Assembly: GCF_921292975.1 (NCBI RefSeq)
Contig: NZ_CAKLCM010000002.1
Span: 248,001 to 312,000 of the forward strand
Direction: 5' to 3'
Length of the DNA stretch: 64,000 nucleotides
Source of the DNA: Vibrio hippocampi
GTDB lineage: Bacteria; Pseudomonadota; Gammaproteobacteria; Enterobacterales; Vibrionaceae
Every line of letters begins with the position of its first letter. Positions within the stretch are counted from its first letter, which is position 1. Under the pieces are notes generated by a model. That model ran no database searches, was not told the DNA's origin, and saw nothing but the letters and a program-made list of their open reading frames with translations. Positions 47,398 through 57,475 of the stretch are shown here, in pieces. The position numbers were made by a program, and so were the translations under genes.

Positions 47398-47640
47398 TTA
47401 TTCCGTAGGTTGAATGAAGTCCGAAAGTGGTGAGTTATCATCCTTCTCTAAAAGGATACTCACTTTTTGCTCGGCTTCAGATAACTTCTGCTGACCAGAA
47501 CGTGTCAGCGCAATCCCGCGTTCAAATTTCTTTAAAGCATCATCAAGGGCTAAGTCCCCTTGCTCAAGCTGTTCAACCAAGGTATCAAGCTCGTCAATTG
47601 TTGCTTCAAAAGACATGTTCTCTGGTTTCTTTGTTGCCAT
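47398..47640 (-). CDS. xseB: Exodeoxyribonuclease VII small subunit
   Basis: Helical protein of 80 residues forming exonuclease VII with several copies per XseA large subunit. Family core: FEATIDELDTLVEQLEQGDLALDDALKKFERGIALTRSGQQKLSEAE. First gene of the xseB-ispA-dxs unit, as in enterics. The 330 bp upstream, shared with pomA, hold a FliA-like promoter for pomA and no other recognisable gene. Confidence 0.95.
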   Translation of the reverse strand: MATKKPENMSFEATIDELDTLVEQLEQGDLALDDALKKFERGIALTRSGQQKLSEAEQKVSILLEKDDNSPLSDFIQPTE

Positions 47641-47864
47641 AACGTATTTGCTTTTTGAGAAATGTTTGAACGTTACATGAGGTACTGCAGTTGGTCAAAC
47701 TAATGACACTAAAAAGTACGTAAATTTAACAGGATGGAACATCGCGCGTGTTGAGGCACCATTTAAACGCTTAGAGCCTTGTTGAATGGACATGCTATCA
47801 ATCAGCAGGATCTTGTGCGGTTTGTGACAATCTAAAAATTGTGAGTTTCTAATCATAATTTGCT

Positions 47865-47890
47865 TAAAGATACTGGGCACTGGTCGATAA
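47865..47890 (+). promoter_or_regulatory. FliA (sigma-28)-like promoter for pomAB
   Basis: TAAA (47865-47868), 14 bp, then GTCGATAA (47883-47890), which matches the FliA -10 GCCGATAA at 7 of 8 positions. The usual spacing is 15 bp. Location 80 bp before pomA fits late-class flagellar control. A small TTAACT/AGTTAA dyad follows at 47923-47941. Confidence 0.5.
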
Positions 47891-47970
47891 CATCATTATA
47901 AAACGGTAGTCTCTTGTGAATTTTAACTTCAATAGAGTTAAGTGAATTTGAATAATAGTTGGAGTGTTGA

Positions 47971-48735
47971 GTGGATTTAGCAACGCTTATAGGCCTTATT
48001 GGAGGCATAGCATCGGTCATTATCGCTATGGTGCTTGGCGGCAGTATCTCAATTTATGTGGATATGACCTCCATATTCATCGTTATTGGTGGTTCTACCT
48101 TCGTTGTCTTAATGAAGTTTACCCTTGGGCAATTTGCCAGTGCCGCCAAAATTGCCGGCAAGGCGTTTATGTTTAAAGCGGATGAGCCAGAAGATTTGAT
48201 AGCCAAAGTGGTCGAGATGGCGGATGCAGCACGTAAAGGTGGCTTTCTTGCCCTTGAAGAGATGGATATTCAAAACAGCTTTATGCAGAAAGGCATTGAC
48301 CTATTGGTTGATGGACATGATGCCGAAGTGGTTCGAAACGCATTGCAAAAAGACATTGCCTTGACGGATGAACGCCATGTCAAAGGTGCGGGTGTATTTA
48401 AGGCCTTTGGCGATGTCGCGCCAGCAATGGGTATGATAGGCACGCTTGTTGGTCTGGTTGCCATGTTGTCTAACATGGATGACCCCAAATCTATCGGTCC
48501 TGCGATGGCGGTTGCGCTATTAACCACGTTGTACGGGGCGATTTTGTCCAATATGTTATTTTTCCCTATTGCGGACAAACTGACCTTGCGTCGTGAGCAG
48601 GAGAAGCTGAATCGTCGTCTCATTATGGATGGTGTTCTTGCCATCCAAGATGGTCAAAACCCACGTGTTATCGATAACTACCTTAAGAATTATCTCAATG
48701 AGGGTAAACGTGTCCTTGATTTGGATGTTGAGTAG
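47971..48735 (+). CDS. pomA: Flagellar motor stator protein PomA (sodium-driven)
   Basis: Inner-membrane protein of 254 residues that, with PomB, forms the sodium channel turning the polar flagellum. Four membrane segments are visible, with the cytoplasmic loop (about residues 60-145) containing the charged residues that contact FliG. GDVAPAMGMIGTLVGLVAML and GPAMAVALLTTLYGA are stator hallmarks. GTG start after a TTGGAG site. PomB follows 52 bp later. Confidence 0.96.
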   Translation: MDLATLIGLIGGIASVIIAMVLGGSISIYVDMTSIFIVIGGSTFVVLMKFTLGQFASAAKIAGKAFMFKADEPEDLIAKVVEMADAARKGGFLALEEMDIQNSFMQKGIDLLVDGHDAEVVRNALQKDIALTDERHVKGAGVFKAFGDVAPAMGMIGTLVGLVAMLSNMDDPKSIGPAMAVALLTTLYGAILSNMLFFPIADKLTLRREQEKLNRRLIMDGVLAIQDGQNPRVIDNYLKNYLNEGKRVLDLDVE

Positions 48736-48787
48736 TGAGCCAAATCACGCTTAAAACCAGAGAATAGAGTGTAGTTGGGAGTAAAAG

Positions 48788-49714
48788 ATGGAAGAAGAAC
48801 AATGTAATTGCCCCCCTCCGGGGTTGCCTCAGTGGATGGGGACTTTTGCTGACCTCATGTCGCTGCTGATGTGCTTTTTCGTCCTATTGTTATCTTTCTC
48901 TGAGATGGACGTATTGAAGTTTAAGCAAATTGCCGGTTCTATGAAGTTTGCTTTTGGTGTTCAAAATCGTTTAGAGGTAAAGGACATTCCGAAAGGAACC
49001 AGCATTATTGCTCAGGAGTTTCGTCCGGGTCGACCAGAGCCAACACCCATTGATGTGATAATGCAGCAGACAATAGATATTACTCAACAAACCCTTGAGT
49101 TTCATGAAGATGAGAACGAAAGGGCTGGGGGTAAGCAGCGTGATGCAGGCAAGATGACGGGAGGCGAAACCGCAGAGCGTAGCCAGCAGCGAACGGATGC
49201 TGCGACGGCTGTGGAGAGCCAGTCCTCTTCAGAAGAGTTAGAGCAGCTAGAAAAAGTGATCAAGCAAGCTCTTAAGCAAGAGATTCAGCAAGGGGCAGTG
49301 GAACTGGAGAATCTAGGTCAACAACTCGTGATCAGAATTCAAGAAAAAGGGGCATTCCCTGAAGGTTCCGCATTCTTGCAGCCTAAATTTCGACCGTTAG
49401 TTCGACAGGTTGCCGATTTGGTAAAAGATATTCCCGGACAGGTAAGAATTTCGGGTCATACCGATAATCGCCCATTGGATTCAGAGTTATACCGTTCTAA
49501 CTGGGACCTCTCTTCTCAACGCGCCGTTTCGGTTGCTCAAGAGATGGAAAAAGTGAAAGGGTTTTCCCATACTCGATTGAGAGTCTTAGGTCTTGCTGAT
49601 ACGGAACCTCTCGTTGCAAATGATTCTGAAAGACAGCGTGCAAGAAACCGCCGCGTGGAAATAAGCATCATGCAAGGGAAACCAAGCGTTTCTGATGAAG
49701 TGTCAGTAAAATAA
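48788..49714 (+). CDS. pomB: Flagellar motor stator protein PomB
   Basis: Stator partner of 308 residues. The single membrane helix near the N-terminus carries the ion-binding aspartate in GTFADLMSLL (Asp22). A plug region and a variable Gln/Glu-rich linker follow, then a C-terminal OmpA-like peptidoglycan-binding domain with SGHTDNRPLDSELYRSNWDL. Through this domain the stator is fixed to the cell wall. In an operon with pomA, ended by a strong hairpin. Confidence 0.95.
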   Translation: MEEEQCNCPPPGLPQWMGTFADLMSLLMCFFVLLLSFSEMDVLKFKQIAGSMKFAFGVQNRLEVKDIPKGTSIIAQEFRPGRPEPTPIDVIMQQTIDITQQTLEFHEDENERAGGKQRDAGKMTGGETAERSQQRTDAATAVESQSSSEELEQLEKVIKQALKQEIQQGAVELENLGQQLVIRIQEKGAFPEGSAFLQPKFRPLVRQVADLVKDIPGQVRISGHTDNRPLDSELYRSNWDLSSQRAVSVAQEMEKVKGFSHTRLRVLGLADTEPLVANDSERQRARNRRVEISIMQGKPSVSDEVSVK

Positions 49715-49729
49715 TTTTGTTTATATATT

Positions 49730-49766
49730 AACGCTTACTGGTGATTTAGCACCAGTAAGCGTTTTC
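49730..49766 (+). terminator. Terminator after pomB
   Basis: Perfect 14-bp stem AACGCTTACTGGTG / CACCAGTAAGCGTT with a 6-nt loop, then TT and C-rich tail. Confidence 0.85.
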
Positions 49767-49825
49767 CCCTCAGCGCTCGCATCTTCACTCACTTGGGTAT
49801 ATACTGCGCGACTAATTTAATCTCC

Positions 49826-49867
49826 GATACTGATTTTGGTCTCAGTGATACCGATTTTGGTCTTAGT
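49826..49867. repeat. 21-bp tandem duplication upstream of thiI
   Basis: Two adjacent 21-bp copies starting GATACTGATTTTGGTC and GATACCGATTTTGGTC, differing at two bases. A dispersed ACTTGGGTATAT motif lies just before at 49791. Confidence 0.9.
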
Positions 49868-49950
49868 AAAGTGAGATTGTTCTACAGTTATATTGTAATA
49901 AGTGTTCCTTACTGTCGCGTTTTGACAGCATGCAATGAGATGTGAAAACC

Positions 49951-51399
49951 ATGAGATTTATCGTCAAGCCCCACCCAGAGATTTTTGTCAAAAGTGAATC
50001 TGTTCGTAAGCGCTTTACAAAGATCCTAGAGTGTAACCTGCGTATTATCATTCAACGCCGCACGGAATCGGTAGCCGTTTATAATCGACGTGATCACATT
50101 GAAGTGAATGCCAGCTCAGATCAGTACTATCAAGAAGTATTGGAAATTCTGACGCACACTCCAGGTATCCACCATGTGCTAGAAGTTCAGCAATCAGAAT
50201 TTGCGGATATGCACGATATCTACGAGCAAGTGCTTGAGCTCAATAAAGATCGTCTAGAAAACAAAACCTTCGTGGTACGCGCTAAGCGTCGCGGTAAGCA
50301 TGACTTTACCTCGATTGAACTTGAGCGTTACGTTGGCGGCGGTCTAAATCAAGCGATTGAATCTGCGAAAGTAAAACTGTCTCGCCCTGATGTCACAGTG
50401 AACATTGAAGTGGCAAACGACAAACTGAATCAAGTTATCGCGCGTCACAAAGGTCTTGGTGGTTTCCCTCTGGGTACTCAAGAAGACGTTCTAAGCTTGA
50501 TTTCTGGTGGTTTTGATTCGGGTGTATCAAGTTACCTGCACATTAAACGTGGCTCGAAAACGCATTACTGCTTCTTCAATCTAGGTGGTCCAGCGCACGA
50601 GATTGGCGTAAAACAAGTCGCACACTACTTGTGGAACAAATACGGCTCGTCAGCTAAAGTGAAATTTATCTCGGTTGATTTTGAGCCCGTCGTGGCAGAG
50701 ATCTTAGAGAAAGTCGAAGACGGTCAAATGGGCGTGGTGCTGAAGCGTATGTTTATGCGTGCTGGCGGCATGCTGGCAGAGAAATTTGGTATTCAGGCGC
50801 TGGTAACGGGTGAAGCATTAGGTCAGGTATCTAGCCAAACACTGACTAACTTGCGTCATATCGACGGTGTAACCGACACCTTGATTCTGCGTCCACTGAT
50901 CAACTGGGATAAAGAAGACATTATCGATCTTGCGCGTGTTATCGGCACTGAAGATTTCGCCAAAACCATGCCAGAGTATTGTGGCGTGATCTCTCGTAAG
51001 CCAACGGTCAAAGCGGTCAAAGCGAAGCTCGAAACGGAAGAAAATAATTTTGATTTCGAGATTCTAGATCAAGTTGTTCGTGACGCGCGTGTGATGGATA
51101 TCCGTGACATCGAAAAAGAGAGTCAGGAGCAGGCACCCGAAGTGGAACAGGTTGAAGCGGTAGAAGACGACGCGATCGTTCTTGATATTCGCAGCGCAGA
51201 AGAAGAGGAAGCGAGTCCACTGGAATTGGACAATGTTGAGGTGCAGCATATTCCATTCTTTAAACTGGCGACTAAGTTCGGTGACTTGGATCAGACCAAG
51301 TCCTATCTACTGTATTGTGACCGCGGTGTGATGAGTCGCTTACAAGCGCTTTATCTCAAAGAGCAGGGCTATCACAACGTTAAGGTGTACCGCCCTTAG
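49951..51399 (+). CDS. thiI: tRNA uridine 4-sulfurtransferase / thiamine sulfur carrier enzyme
   Basis: Protein of 482 residues that makes 4-thiouridine in tRNA and supplies sulfur for the thiazole of thiamine. Domain order: ferredoxin-like N-terminus, THUMP domain, PP-loop pyrophosphatase ([10 protein letters not shown]), and a C-terminal rhodanese domain with the persulfide cysteine in [11 protein letters not shown]. The linker before the rhodanese domain is acidic ([20 protein letters not shown]). ATG chosen to give [15 protein letters not shown]; a GTG nine bases earlier is also in frame. Confidence 0.96.
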   Translation: MRFIVKPHPEIFVKSESVRKRFTKILECNLRIIIQRRTESVAVYNRRDHIEVNASSDQYYQEVLEILTHTPGIHHVLEVQQSEFADMHDIYEQVLELNKDRLENKTFVVRAKRRGKHDFTSIELERYVGGGLNQAIESAKVKLSRPDVTVNIEVANDKLNQVIARHKGLGGFPLGTQEDVLSLISGGFDSGVSSYLHIKRGSKTHYCFFNLGGPAHEIGVKQVAHYLWNKYGSSAKVKFISVDFEPVVAEILEKVEDGQMGVVLKRMFMRAGGMLAEKFGIQALVTGEALGQVSSQTLTNLRHIDGVTDTLILRPLINWDKEDIIDLARVIGTEDFAKTMPEYCGVISRKPTVKAVKAKLETEENNFDFEILDQVVRDARVMDIRDIEKESQEQAPEVEQVEAVEDDAIVLDIRSAEEEEASPLELDNVEVQHIPFFKLATKFGDLDQTKSYLLYCDRGVMSRLQALYLKEQGYHNVKVYRP

Positions 51400-51442
51400 T
51401 TTAGCGAGCATTTAACCTTCAGCGTAATTAAACATTCAGCGT

Positions 51443-51477
51443 AAAAAGACTAGATGAGTTTATCATCTAGTCTTTTT
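51443..51477. terminator. Bidirectional terminator of thiI and the DUF1853 gene
   Basis: Perfect 15-bp stem AAAAAGACTAGATGA / TCATCTAGTCTTTTT with a 5-nt loop; T-rich on both strands. The DUF1853 stop codon (51467-51469) lies within the right arm. Confidence 0.92.
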
Positions 51478-52324
51478 GTTTTTGGGGCGAAGGATCGTGC
51501 TGATGGTTGAATGGCCAAGTATCAGGTAGGACAAACCAGAATTGCCCTTGTTGGTCTTGGCAGTGGTTAATCCGGTCAGGAATCATCTTATGGGGTTGCC
51601 TCTTACCTCTCTCTTCTGCAACCTCACCGACCGCCCACTTGTCTTTCGATAACGAGTAAAGAGGCGACTCAATTTTATCTGCATCACGATAATGACACCA
51701 AAAGCCGTTGATTTGGTTAGTAGTAATTGGGTACTCAAGACAGTGACTAGGAATAGTCTCGGCTCTAAAGGGATTGATATAAAGCCGACCTTGTAGCAAA
51801 AGGTGCTTACTGACGGTCGTGAAATCGGGGAACTGTTCACGAAAACTGGCTCGCTCGCTCATCATAAGTTGATGCGTTAACATGCGTGATAGCTTTTTAT
51901 CCAATTGATCTTGGCTGTTGGGTCCGTACCAAATGCCGTCGTATAAAAGATAGAATTTTATCGCTACTTCCCAGTGTTCGACTTGCTGTTGTGAGTTTTC
52001 GATCAGGAAGTCAATGGCACCTTGAGTTTGACCATTCTCTTGCAGTTGTACTTCTTCGGCGACCACGTTATGTTCTGAACTTAAATCGAATAATCTGCGA
52101 CACAATTCCTGATATAAAAATCCTAACCGACGATTCCCCTCGTAAGTGTCCGGTAAATCGCGCAAGTTACTTGCCGTTATAGGTAAGCATTCAACGATGT
52201 TTACCTTGTCGTTTGCCTTGCTGATCAACTCGACGGATGGCGGTACTGCGTGAATCAAACTAGGCGTGGTTAATATCCACTCATAAAAACGAGTCAGGCT
52301 TGGGGTTGGGTTTAAACTGTTCAT
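51467..52324 (-). CDS. DUF1853 family protein
   Basis: Protein of 285 residues, conserved in gammaproteobacteria, of unknown function. Recognisable stretches are RRLGFLYQELCRRLFDL, GAIDFLIENSQQQVEHWEVAIKFYLL and GPNSQDQLDKKLSRMLTHQL. The ExxIKFYL segment with preceding Asp resembles a PD-(D/E)xK nuclease-like core; this likeness is tentative. No signal peptide. It diverges from the Nif3-family gene and converges on thiI; its last codons form part of the shared terminator. Confidence 0.75.
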   Translation of the reverse strand: MNSLNPTPSLTRFYEWILTTPSLIHAVPPSVELISKANDKVNIVECLPITASNLRDLPDTYEGNRRLGFLYQELCRRLFDLSSEHNVVAEEVQLQENGQTQGAIDFLIENSQQQVEHWEVAIKFYLLYDGIWYGPNSQDQLDKKLSRMLTHQLMMSERASFREQFPDFTTVSKHLLLQGRLYINPFRAETIPSHCLEYPITTNQINGFWCHYRDADKIESPLYSLSKDKWAVGEVAEERGKRQPHKMIPDRINHCQDQQGQFWFVLPDTWPFNHQHDPSPQKQKD

Positions 52325-52442
52325 TTTATTAGCGACCTAATTCCCTTTTGATCATGCAGTTTCTCCGTCAATATATTCCTTTCGACAATACAAGAGTAAA
52401 TTGCTATAACCTGTCAAATCAACCGCGAGTTTGGAAAATCTA

Positions 52443-53201
52443 ATGAATAATGTGCAACTTGAGCAACTGCTTAATGAGAAATTGTCGCCGCACCTGATAA
52501 AAGATTACAGCCCGAATGGGTTACAAGTTGAAGGTGCAGAGCAAGTGAAAAAGATTGTCACGGGTGTTACTGCATCGCAAGCATTAATAGACTATGCGAT
52601 CAAAGTGGGTGCAGACGCGCTGTTGGTGCATCATGGCTATTTCTGGAAAGGTGAACCCGAGCCGATTCGTGGCATGAAAGGCAAACGGATTAGAAGTTTA
52701 ATCAAACATGACATCAATCTGTATGGTTACCATCTGCCACTCGATATACACCCAGAATTGGGTAATAACGTGCAACTTGCGAAGTTATTAGGCATTGAAA
52801 TTGATGGGGGTCTTGAGGGGCATCCACAATCCGTGGCGATGTTTGGTCATCTGCCTTCCCCTGTATCTGGTCACGAATTTGCACAACGAATCGCTAAGGT
52901 GCTACAACGAACCCCTCTCCATATCGCACCAGAACAGTCTGACAAGCTGATCTCGACAGTAGGCTGGTGTACGGGAGGAGGACAAGACTTTGTTGAACTG
53001 GCGGCTTCTCAGGGGCTAGATGCGTTTATTTCCGGTGAGATTTCGGAGCGTACAACATACACCGCACGTGAAATGGGCATTCACTATTTTTCAGCGGGGC
53101 ATCATGCAACGGAAAGATATGGCATAAAAGCGTTAGGCGAGTGGTTAGCTCAAGAGCATGGCTTAGAGGTTGAATTTGTCGATATTGATAACCCAGTTTA
53201 A
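52443..53201 (+). CDS. Nif3-like dinuclear metal-binding protein (YbgI family)
   Basis: Protein of 252 residues of the Nif3/YbgI family, which forms ring-shaped hexamers with a two-metal site. The metal ligands are in LLVHHGYFWKGEP and LDIHPELGNN, and in the late SAGHHATERYG motif. The family has been named GTP cyclohydrolase 1 type 2 homologue, but the physiological reaction is unsettled. ATG 52443 gives MNNVQLEQLL; a TTG four codons earlier is less likely. A strong bidirectional terminator follows. Confidence 0.88.
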   Translation: MNNVQLEQLLNEKLSPHLIKDYSPNGLQVEGAEQVKKIVTGVTASQALIDYAIKVGADALLVHHGYFWKGEPEPIRGMKGKRIRSLIKHDINLYGYHLPLDIHPELGNNVQLAKLLGIEIDGGLEGHPQSVAMFGHLPSPVSGHEFAQRIAKVLQRTPLHIAPEQSDKLISTVGWCTGGGQDFVELAASQGLDAFISGEISERTTYTAREMGIHYFSAGHHATERYGIKALGEWLAQEHGLEVEFVDIDNPV

Positions 53202-53216
53202 ATAATGATTAACATT

Positions 53217-53257
53217 AAAAAGGCTTCCAACGTTGTCACGTTGGAAGCCTTTTTTTA
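53217..53257. terminator. Bidirectional terminator between the Nif3 gene and gltA
   Basis: Perfect 16-bp stem AAAAAGGCTTCCAACG / CGTTGGAAGCCTTTTT with a 6-nt loop and a further T-run. Confidence 0.95.
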
Positions 53258-53274
53258 TCGAAAATAACTCACCA

Positions 53275-54564
53275 TTATTCACGTTCATGCAGAGGCTTAA
53301 ACTCACGCATGGTTTGACCGGTATACAACTGTCGTGGACGACCAATACGGTTTGTTGGGTCACTGTGCATTTCATTCCAGTGCGCGATCCAACCAACAGT
53401 ACGAGACATTGCGAAGATAACGGTAAACATAGAAACAGGGATACCAATCGCTTTGAGGATGATGCCTGAGTAGAAGTCTACGTTTGGATACAGTTTCTTC
53501 TCAACGAAGTACGGATCAGATAGAGCAATACGCTCAAGCTCCATAGCTACATCAAGCAGTGGGTCTTGGATGTTTAGCTCTTTCAGTACGTCATGGCATG
53601 CTTCACGCATAACCGTTGCTCGTGGATCATAGTTTTTGTAAACACGGTGACCAAAGCCCATCAAACGGAATGGGTCGTCTTTGTCTTTGGCACGCTCAAC
53701 GTACTCAGGGATATTTTCTAAAGAACCAATCTCTTCAAGCATACGCAAACACGCTTCGTTGGCACCACCGTGTGCAGGACCCCAAAGAGAAGCAATACCA
53801 GCAGCAATACAAGCGAATGGGTTAGCGCCTGACGAGCCTGCTAGACGCACGGTAGAGGTCGATGCGTTCTGTTCGTGGTCGGCATGTAGAGTAAAGATTT
53901 TGTCCATTGCTCGAGCGACAACAGGGTTTACATCGTACTCTTCACACGGATTGGCAAACATCATCTGCAAGAAGTTTTCTGCGTAAGTCAGGTCATTTCG
54001 AGGGTAGATAAAAGGCTGCCCAATCGAATATTTGTAGCACATTGCTGCCAGTGTCGGCATTTTCGATATCAGACGATAGGCCGCAATTTCACGGTGAGTG
54101 TCGTTATTGATATCTAATGAATCATGATAGAACGCGGCAAGAGCACCAACTACACCACACATCACAGCCATTGGGTGAGCATCACGTCGGAAGCCGTGGA
54201 AAAAGCTTGCGATTTGCTCGTGAACCATGGTGTGACGAGTAACGATTTGCTTGAACTCTTCATATTGAGTCCGAGTCGGGGCTTCACCGTTGAGTAGGAT
54301 ATAACAGACTTCCAGGTAATCGGCATTGTTCGCTAACTGATCAATCAAGAAACCGCGGTGTAGAAGGACACCTTTGTCTCCATCAATATAAGTGATCTGA
54401 GATTCACAAGATGCAGTGGCAAGAAAACCTGGGTCAAAAGTGAAGTAACCATTGGCTCCCAGTTTACGAACATCAACTACTTCTGGTCCGATAGAACCTT
54501 CCATAATTGGCAGTTCGATTGGCGCTTTCCCCTCGATATGAAGGGTCGCTTTCTTATCCGCCAT
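53275..54564 (-). CDS. gltA: Citrate synthase (type II)
   Basis: TCA-cycle enzyme of 429 residues that condenses acetyl-CoA and oxaloacetate. Catalytic signatures are [27 protein letters not shown] and the Asp in [11 protein letters not shown]; length suits the hexameric, NADH-inhibited Gram-negative type. The ATG follows an AAGGAG site. It diverges from sdhCDAB-sucABCD across 396 bp, the same layout as in enterics, so the TCA genes can be controlled together. Confidence 0.97.
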   Translation of the reverse strand: MADKKATLHIEGKAPIELPIMEGSIGPEVVDVRKLGANGYFTFDPGFLATASCESQITYIDGDKGVLLHRGFLIDQLANNADYLEVCYILLNGEAPTRTQYEEFKQIVTRHTMVHEQIASFFHGFRRDAHPMAVMCGVVGALAAFYHDSLDINNDTHREIAAYRLISKMPTLAAMCYKYSIGQPFIYPRNDLTYAENFLQMMFANPCEEYDVNPVVARAMDKIFTLHADHEQNASTSTVRLAGSSGANPFACIAAGIASLWGPAHGGANEACLRMLEEIGSLENIPEYVERAKDKDDPFRLMGFGHRVYKNYDPRATVMREACHDVLKELNIQDPLLDVAMELERIALSDPYFVEKKLYPNVDFYSGIILKAIGIPVSMFTVIFAMSRTVGWIAHWNEMHSDPTNRIGRPRQLYTGQTMREFKPLHERE

Positions 54565-54616
54565 AACAATCTCCTTTGTTTATTATTTAATCCATCCAGG
54601 ATGTTTGTGTGTCAGT

Positions 54617-54645
54617 TTTTTACTTTGCTTCGCCGCTAAAGTCAA
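54617..54645 (-). promoter_or_regulatory. Candidate gltA promoter
   Basis: On the minus strand TTGACT and TAAAAA are 17 bp apart, about 55-80 bp before the ATG. Two GTTAAC sequences further right (54840-54845 and 54897-54902) could be part of ArcA-type sites for the sdh operon, but the match is weak. Nothing else is recognised in the 396-bp gap. Confidence 0.4.
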
Positions 54646-54960
54646 TTTTTATACGGCTTTGTGTGGACTTGTTACGATTTTTTATACAAAAATGGTTAAA
54701 AATCTGCCCTATGTATCATAATTTGTTACGAGGATTGTATTAGAATGTTGCTAACCGTATAGTTTCGGTGCAAATATAAGCGAATGCCTTATTTAGTATA
54801 GGGTAAATAGCAGACAAAAATGGGATTTCCCCTTCATTTGTTAACAAGGCGTTTACATTTAACTCGGTCGTGATGAAAGTTTTTTGTTGATTTTATGTTA
54901 ACTTTTGAAGCTTATAAGACCAAATAATTAGTTATAACTATAAATGCTCAATGGAGCTGA

Positions 54961-55353
54961 GTGAGCAAGCCCGTGAAAGAAAGAAAGTCCAGACCTGTAA
55001 ATCTTGATTTACAGACAATTCACTTTCCGATCACAGCAATCGCATCCATCTTACACCGTGTGTCAGGTGTGATTACGTTTGTTTCGATTGGAATCCTTCT
55101 TTGGCTTTTAGCCAAATCACTCTCATCCCCCATCGGATTTGCCGAGGCAGTGGATATTGTTGACGGTTTTTTCGTTAAGTTTATCTTGTGGGGTATTTTG
55201 ACAGCACTCGCGTATCACATTGTAGGCGGGATTCGCCACTTAATTATGGACCTCGGTTATTTTGAAGAACTCGAGTCCGGGGCGAAAAGTGCCAAGGTTG
55301 CATTCATTGTAACCGGTGTTCTTTCACTGTTGTCAGGAGTATTAGTATGGTGA
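54961..55353 (+). CDS. sdhC: Succinate dehydrogenase cytochrome b556 subunit
   Basis: Membrane anchor subunit of 130 residues with three helices that helps bind haem b and ubiquinone. It contains HFPITAIASILHRVSGVITF, the SdhC signature with its quinone-site Ser/Arg, and the haem-ligand region AYHIVGGIRHLIMDLG. It starts at GTG with a TGGAG site. First gene of the sdh-suc operon; its end overlaps sdhD by seven bases. Confidence 0.95.
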   Translation: MSKPVKERKSRPVNLDLQTIHFPITAIASILHRVSGVITFVSIGILLWLLAKSLSSPIGFAEAVDIVDGFFVKFILWGILTALAYHIVGGIRHLIMDLGYFEELESGAKSAKVAFIVTGVLSLLSGVLVW

Positions 55354-55694
55354 GAAGTGTTTCTTCCGTAGGTCGTAACGGTGTACACGATTTTGTACTG
55401 ATCCGTGCCTCGGCCATTATTATGACTCTCTACACGATTTACATCGTGGGTTACATCGCATTTTCAGGTGATGTCTCTTACTTATCTTGGACCCAGTTCT
55501 TTGGCGGTCTATTCACAAAAATCTTTACCATGCTCGCACTCACTTCGGTGCTGATTCACGCGTGGATAGGGTTATGGCAAGTATTAACCGATTACATCAA
55601 ATGCGCAAAACTTCGTGGTGCGCTGCAAGTGGGTGTGATAGCGGTGCTGCTTGGCTATTTCTTCTCTGGTTTCTTTATTTTGTGGGGTGCGTAA
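55347..55694 (+). CDS. sdhD: Succinate dehydrogenase membrane anchor subunit
   Basis: Second anchor subunit, 115 residues, with three membrane helices. It begins VRSVSSVGRNGVHDFVLIRASA, and the conserved HAWIGLWQVLTDYIK segment contains the haem-ligand His and quinone-site residues. Overlaps sdhC at its start and abuts sdhA at its stop, consistent with translational coupling. Confidence 0.94.
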   Translation: MVRSVSSVGRNGVHDFVLIRASAIIMTLYTIYIVGYIAFSGDVSYLSWTQFFGGLFTKIFTMLALTSVLIHAWIGLWQVLTDYIKCAKLRGALQVGVIAVLLGYFFSGFFILWGA

Positions 55695-57461
55695 GTGACT
55701 ATTCCAGTTCGAGAGTTTGACGCCGTTGTTATCGGTGCTGGTGGTGCAGGTATGCGTGCTGCATTGCAAATTTCTGAGCAAGGACTAAGTTGTGCCTTGC
55801 TCTCTAAAGTATTTCCAACTCGTTCACACACTGTTTCGGCGCAGGGTGGTATTACCGTTGCTCTTGGTAACTCGCACCAAGATGATTGGCAGTGGCATAT
55901 GTACGATACCGTCAAAGGGTCTGACTATATTGGCGACCAGAATGCGATTGAGTATATGTGTAAGAACGGTCCTAAATCGGTCATCGAACTAGAGAAGATG
56001 GGTTTGCCTTTCTCTAGATTTGAAGACGGTAGCATCTACCAGCGTCCTTTTGGGGGGCAGTCTAAAGCGTTTGGTGGTGAACAGGCGGCAAGAACAGCGG
56101 CAGCGGCGGACCGTACGGGTCATGCACTGCTGCATACTTTGTATCAACAGAACATTAAACATAAAACCACGATTTTCTCTGAGTGGTACGCATTAGATTT
56201 GGTGAAAAACCAAGACGGTGCGGTGATGGGTTGTACCGCGCTATGTATGGAAACCGGCGAAATTTGTTATTTCAAATCCAAGGCGACCATTTTAGCCACG
56301 GGTGGTGCAGGTCGAATTTATGCATCTACCACGAATGCTCACATCAATACGGGTGATGGTGTCGGAATGGCACTGCGCGCTGGTGTGCCGATGCAAGACA
56401 TGGAAATGTGGCAGTTCCACCCAACGGGTATCGCGGGTGCAGGCGTTCTGGTGACAGAAGGCTGTCGTGGTGAAGGTGGTTATCTTCTCAATAAAGATGG
56501 CGAACGCTTTATGGAACGTTATGCACCAAACGCCAAAGACTTGGCAGGGCGTGATGTCGTTGCACGCTCTATGATGATCGAAATTCGTGAAGGTCGTGGC
56601 TGTGATGGTCCATGGGGACCTCATATCAAGCTTAAGATGGACCACTTAGGCAAAGAAGTCCTCGAATCGCGTCTACCGGGTATTTGCGAACTGTCTCGCA
56701 CCTTTGCTCACGTCGATCCAGTAAAAGAGCCGATTCCAGTGATCCCAACCTGCCACTATATGATGGGTGGCGTTCCAACACAGGTTTCTGGTCAAGCGCT
56801 GAAACAGACGAGTTCTGGTCAAGATGTTGAGGTTCAAGGTCTGTTTGCTTGTGGTGAGATCGCATCAGTATCGGTGCATGGTGCCAACCGATTGGGTGGT
56901 AACTCACTGCTTGACCTTGTGGTGTTTGGTCGTGCAACAGGTCTACACCTTGGTGAGACGCTTGCCGCACAGGCAGAAGCGCGCCCAGCGACAGAATCTG
57001 ATATTGAGGCGTCTCTCGCTCGTACAATGCGTTGGGAAAACAGCACCTCAGGTGAAGACCCTGTTCAAATCCGTAAAGATCTCCAGTCTTGCATGCAAAA
57101 TAGCTTCTCTGTATTTAGAGAAGGGGATGCGATGGCGACCGGTCTTGAGGAGCTTAAGGTGATCAGAGAGCGTCTTGATAATGCCCATCTAGCGGATAAG
57201 TCCCAAGAGTTCAACACGCAACGAATCGAATGCCTTGAGCTAGACAACCTAATGGAAACGGCATTTTCTACCGCAGTGGCCGCCAACTATCGTACTGAGA
57301 GTCGCGGTGCTCATGCTCGATTTGATTATCCTGAGCGTGATGATGATCAGTGGCTATGTCACTCAATTTATAATCCGGAAACTGAGCAGATGTCGAAGCG
57401 CGATGTAAATATGGCGCCAGTGCACCGCGAGGCTTTCCCACCTAAAGCTCGAACTTACTAG
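55695..57461 (+). CDS. sdhA: Succinate dehydrogenase flavoprotein subunit
   Basis: Catalytic subunit of 588 residues that oxidises succinate to fumarate with covalently bound FAD. The nucleotide fold [10 protein letters not shown] opens the protein, the FAD-attachment His is in SHTVSAQGG, and [12 protein letters not shown] and the active-site Arg region ([12 protein letters not shown]) follow. GTG start directly after the sdhD stop. Complete and of normal length. Confidence 0.97.
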   Translation: MTIPVREFDAVVIGAGGAGMRAALQISEQGLSCALLSKVFPTRSHTVSAQGGITVALGNSHQDDWQWHMYDTVKGSDYIGDQNAIEYMCKNGPKSVIELEKMGLPFSRFEDGSIYQRPFGGQSKAFGGEQAARTAAAADRTGHALLHTLYQQNIKHKTTIFSEWYALDLVKNQDGAVMGCTALCMETGEICYFKSKATILATGGAGRIYASTTNAHINTGDGVGMALRAGVPMQDMEMWQFHPTGIAGAGVLVTEGCRGEGGYLLNKDGERFMERYAPNAKDLAGRDVVARSMMIEIREGRGCDGPWGPHIKLKMDHLGKEVLESRLPGICELSRTFAHVDPVKEPIPVIPTCHYMMGGVPTQVSGQALKQTSSGQDVEVQGLFACGEIASVSVHGANRLGGNSLLDLVVFGRATGLHLGETLAAQAEARPATESDIEASLARTMRWENSTSGEDPVQIRKDLQSCMQNSFSVFREGDAMATGLEELKVIRERLDNAHLADKSQEFNTQRIECLELDNLMETAFSTAVAANYRTESRGAHARFDYPERDDDQWLCHSIYNPETEQMSKRDVNMAPVHREAFPPKARTY

Positions 57462-57475
57462 GGGGAGACTCAGCT

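Noticed and set aside
47695..47880. 61-residue minus-strand frame between xseB and pomA
   Set aside because: No recognisable domain and no good ribosome site; it may be chance in an A/T-rich gap.
56632..57027. 131-residue frame antisense to sdhA
   Set aside because: Shadow of a conserved gene with no ribosome site or family features.
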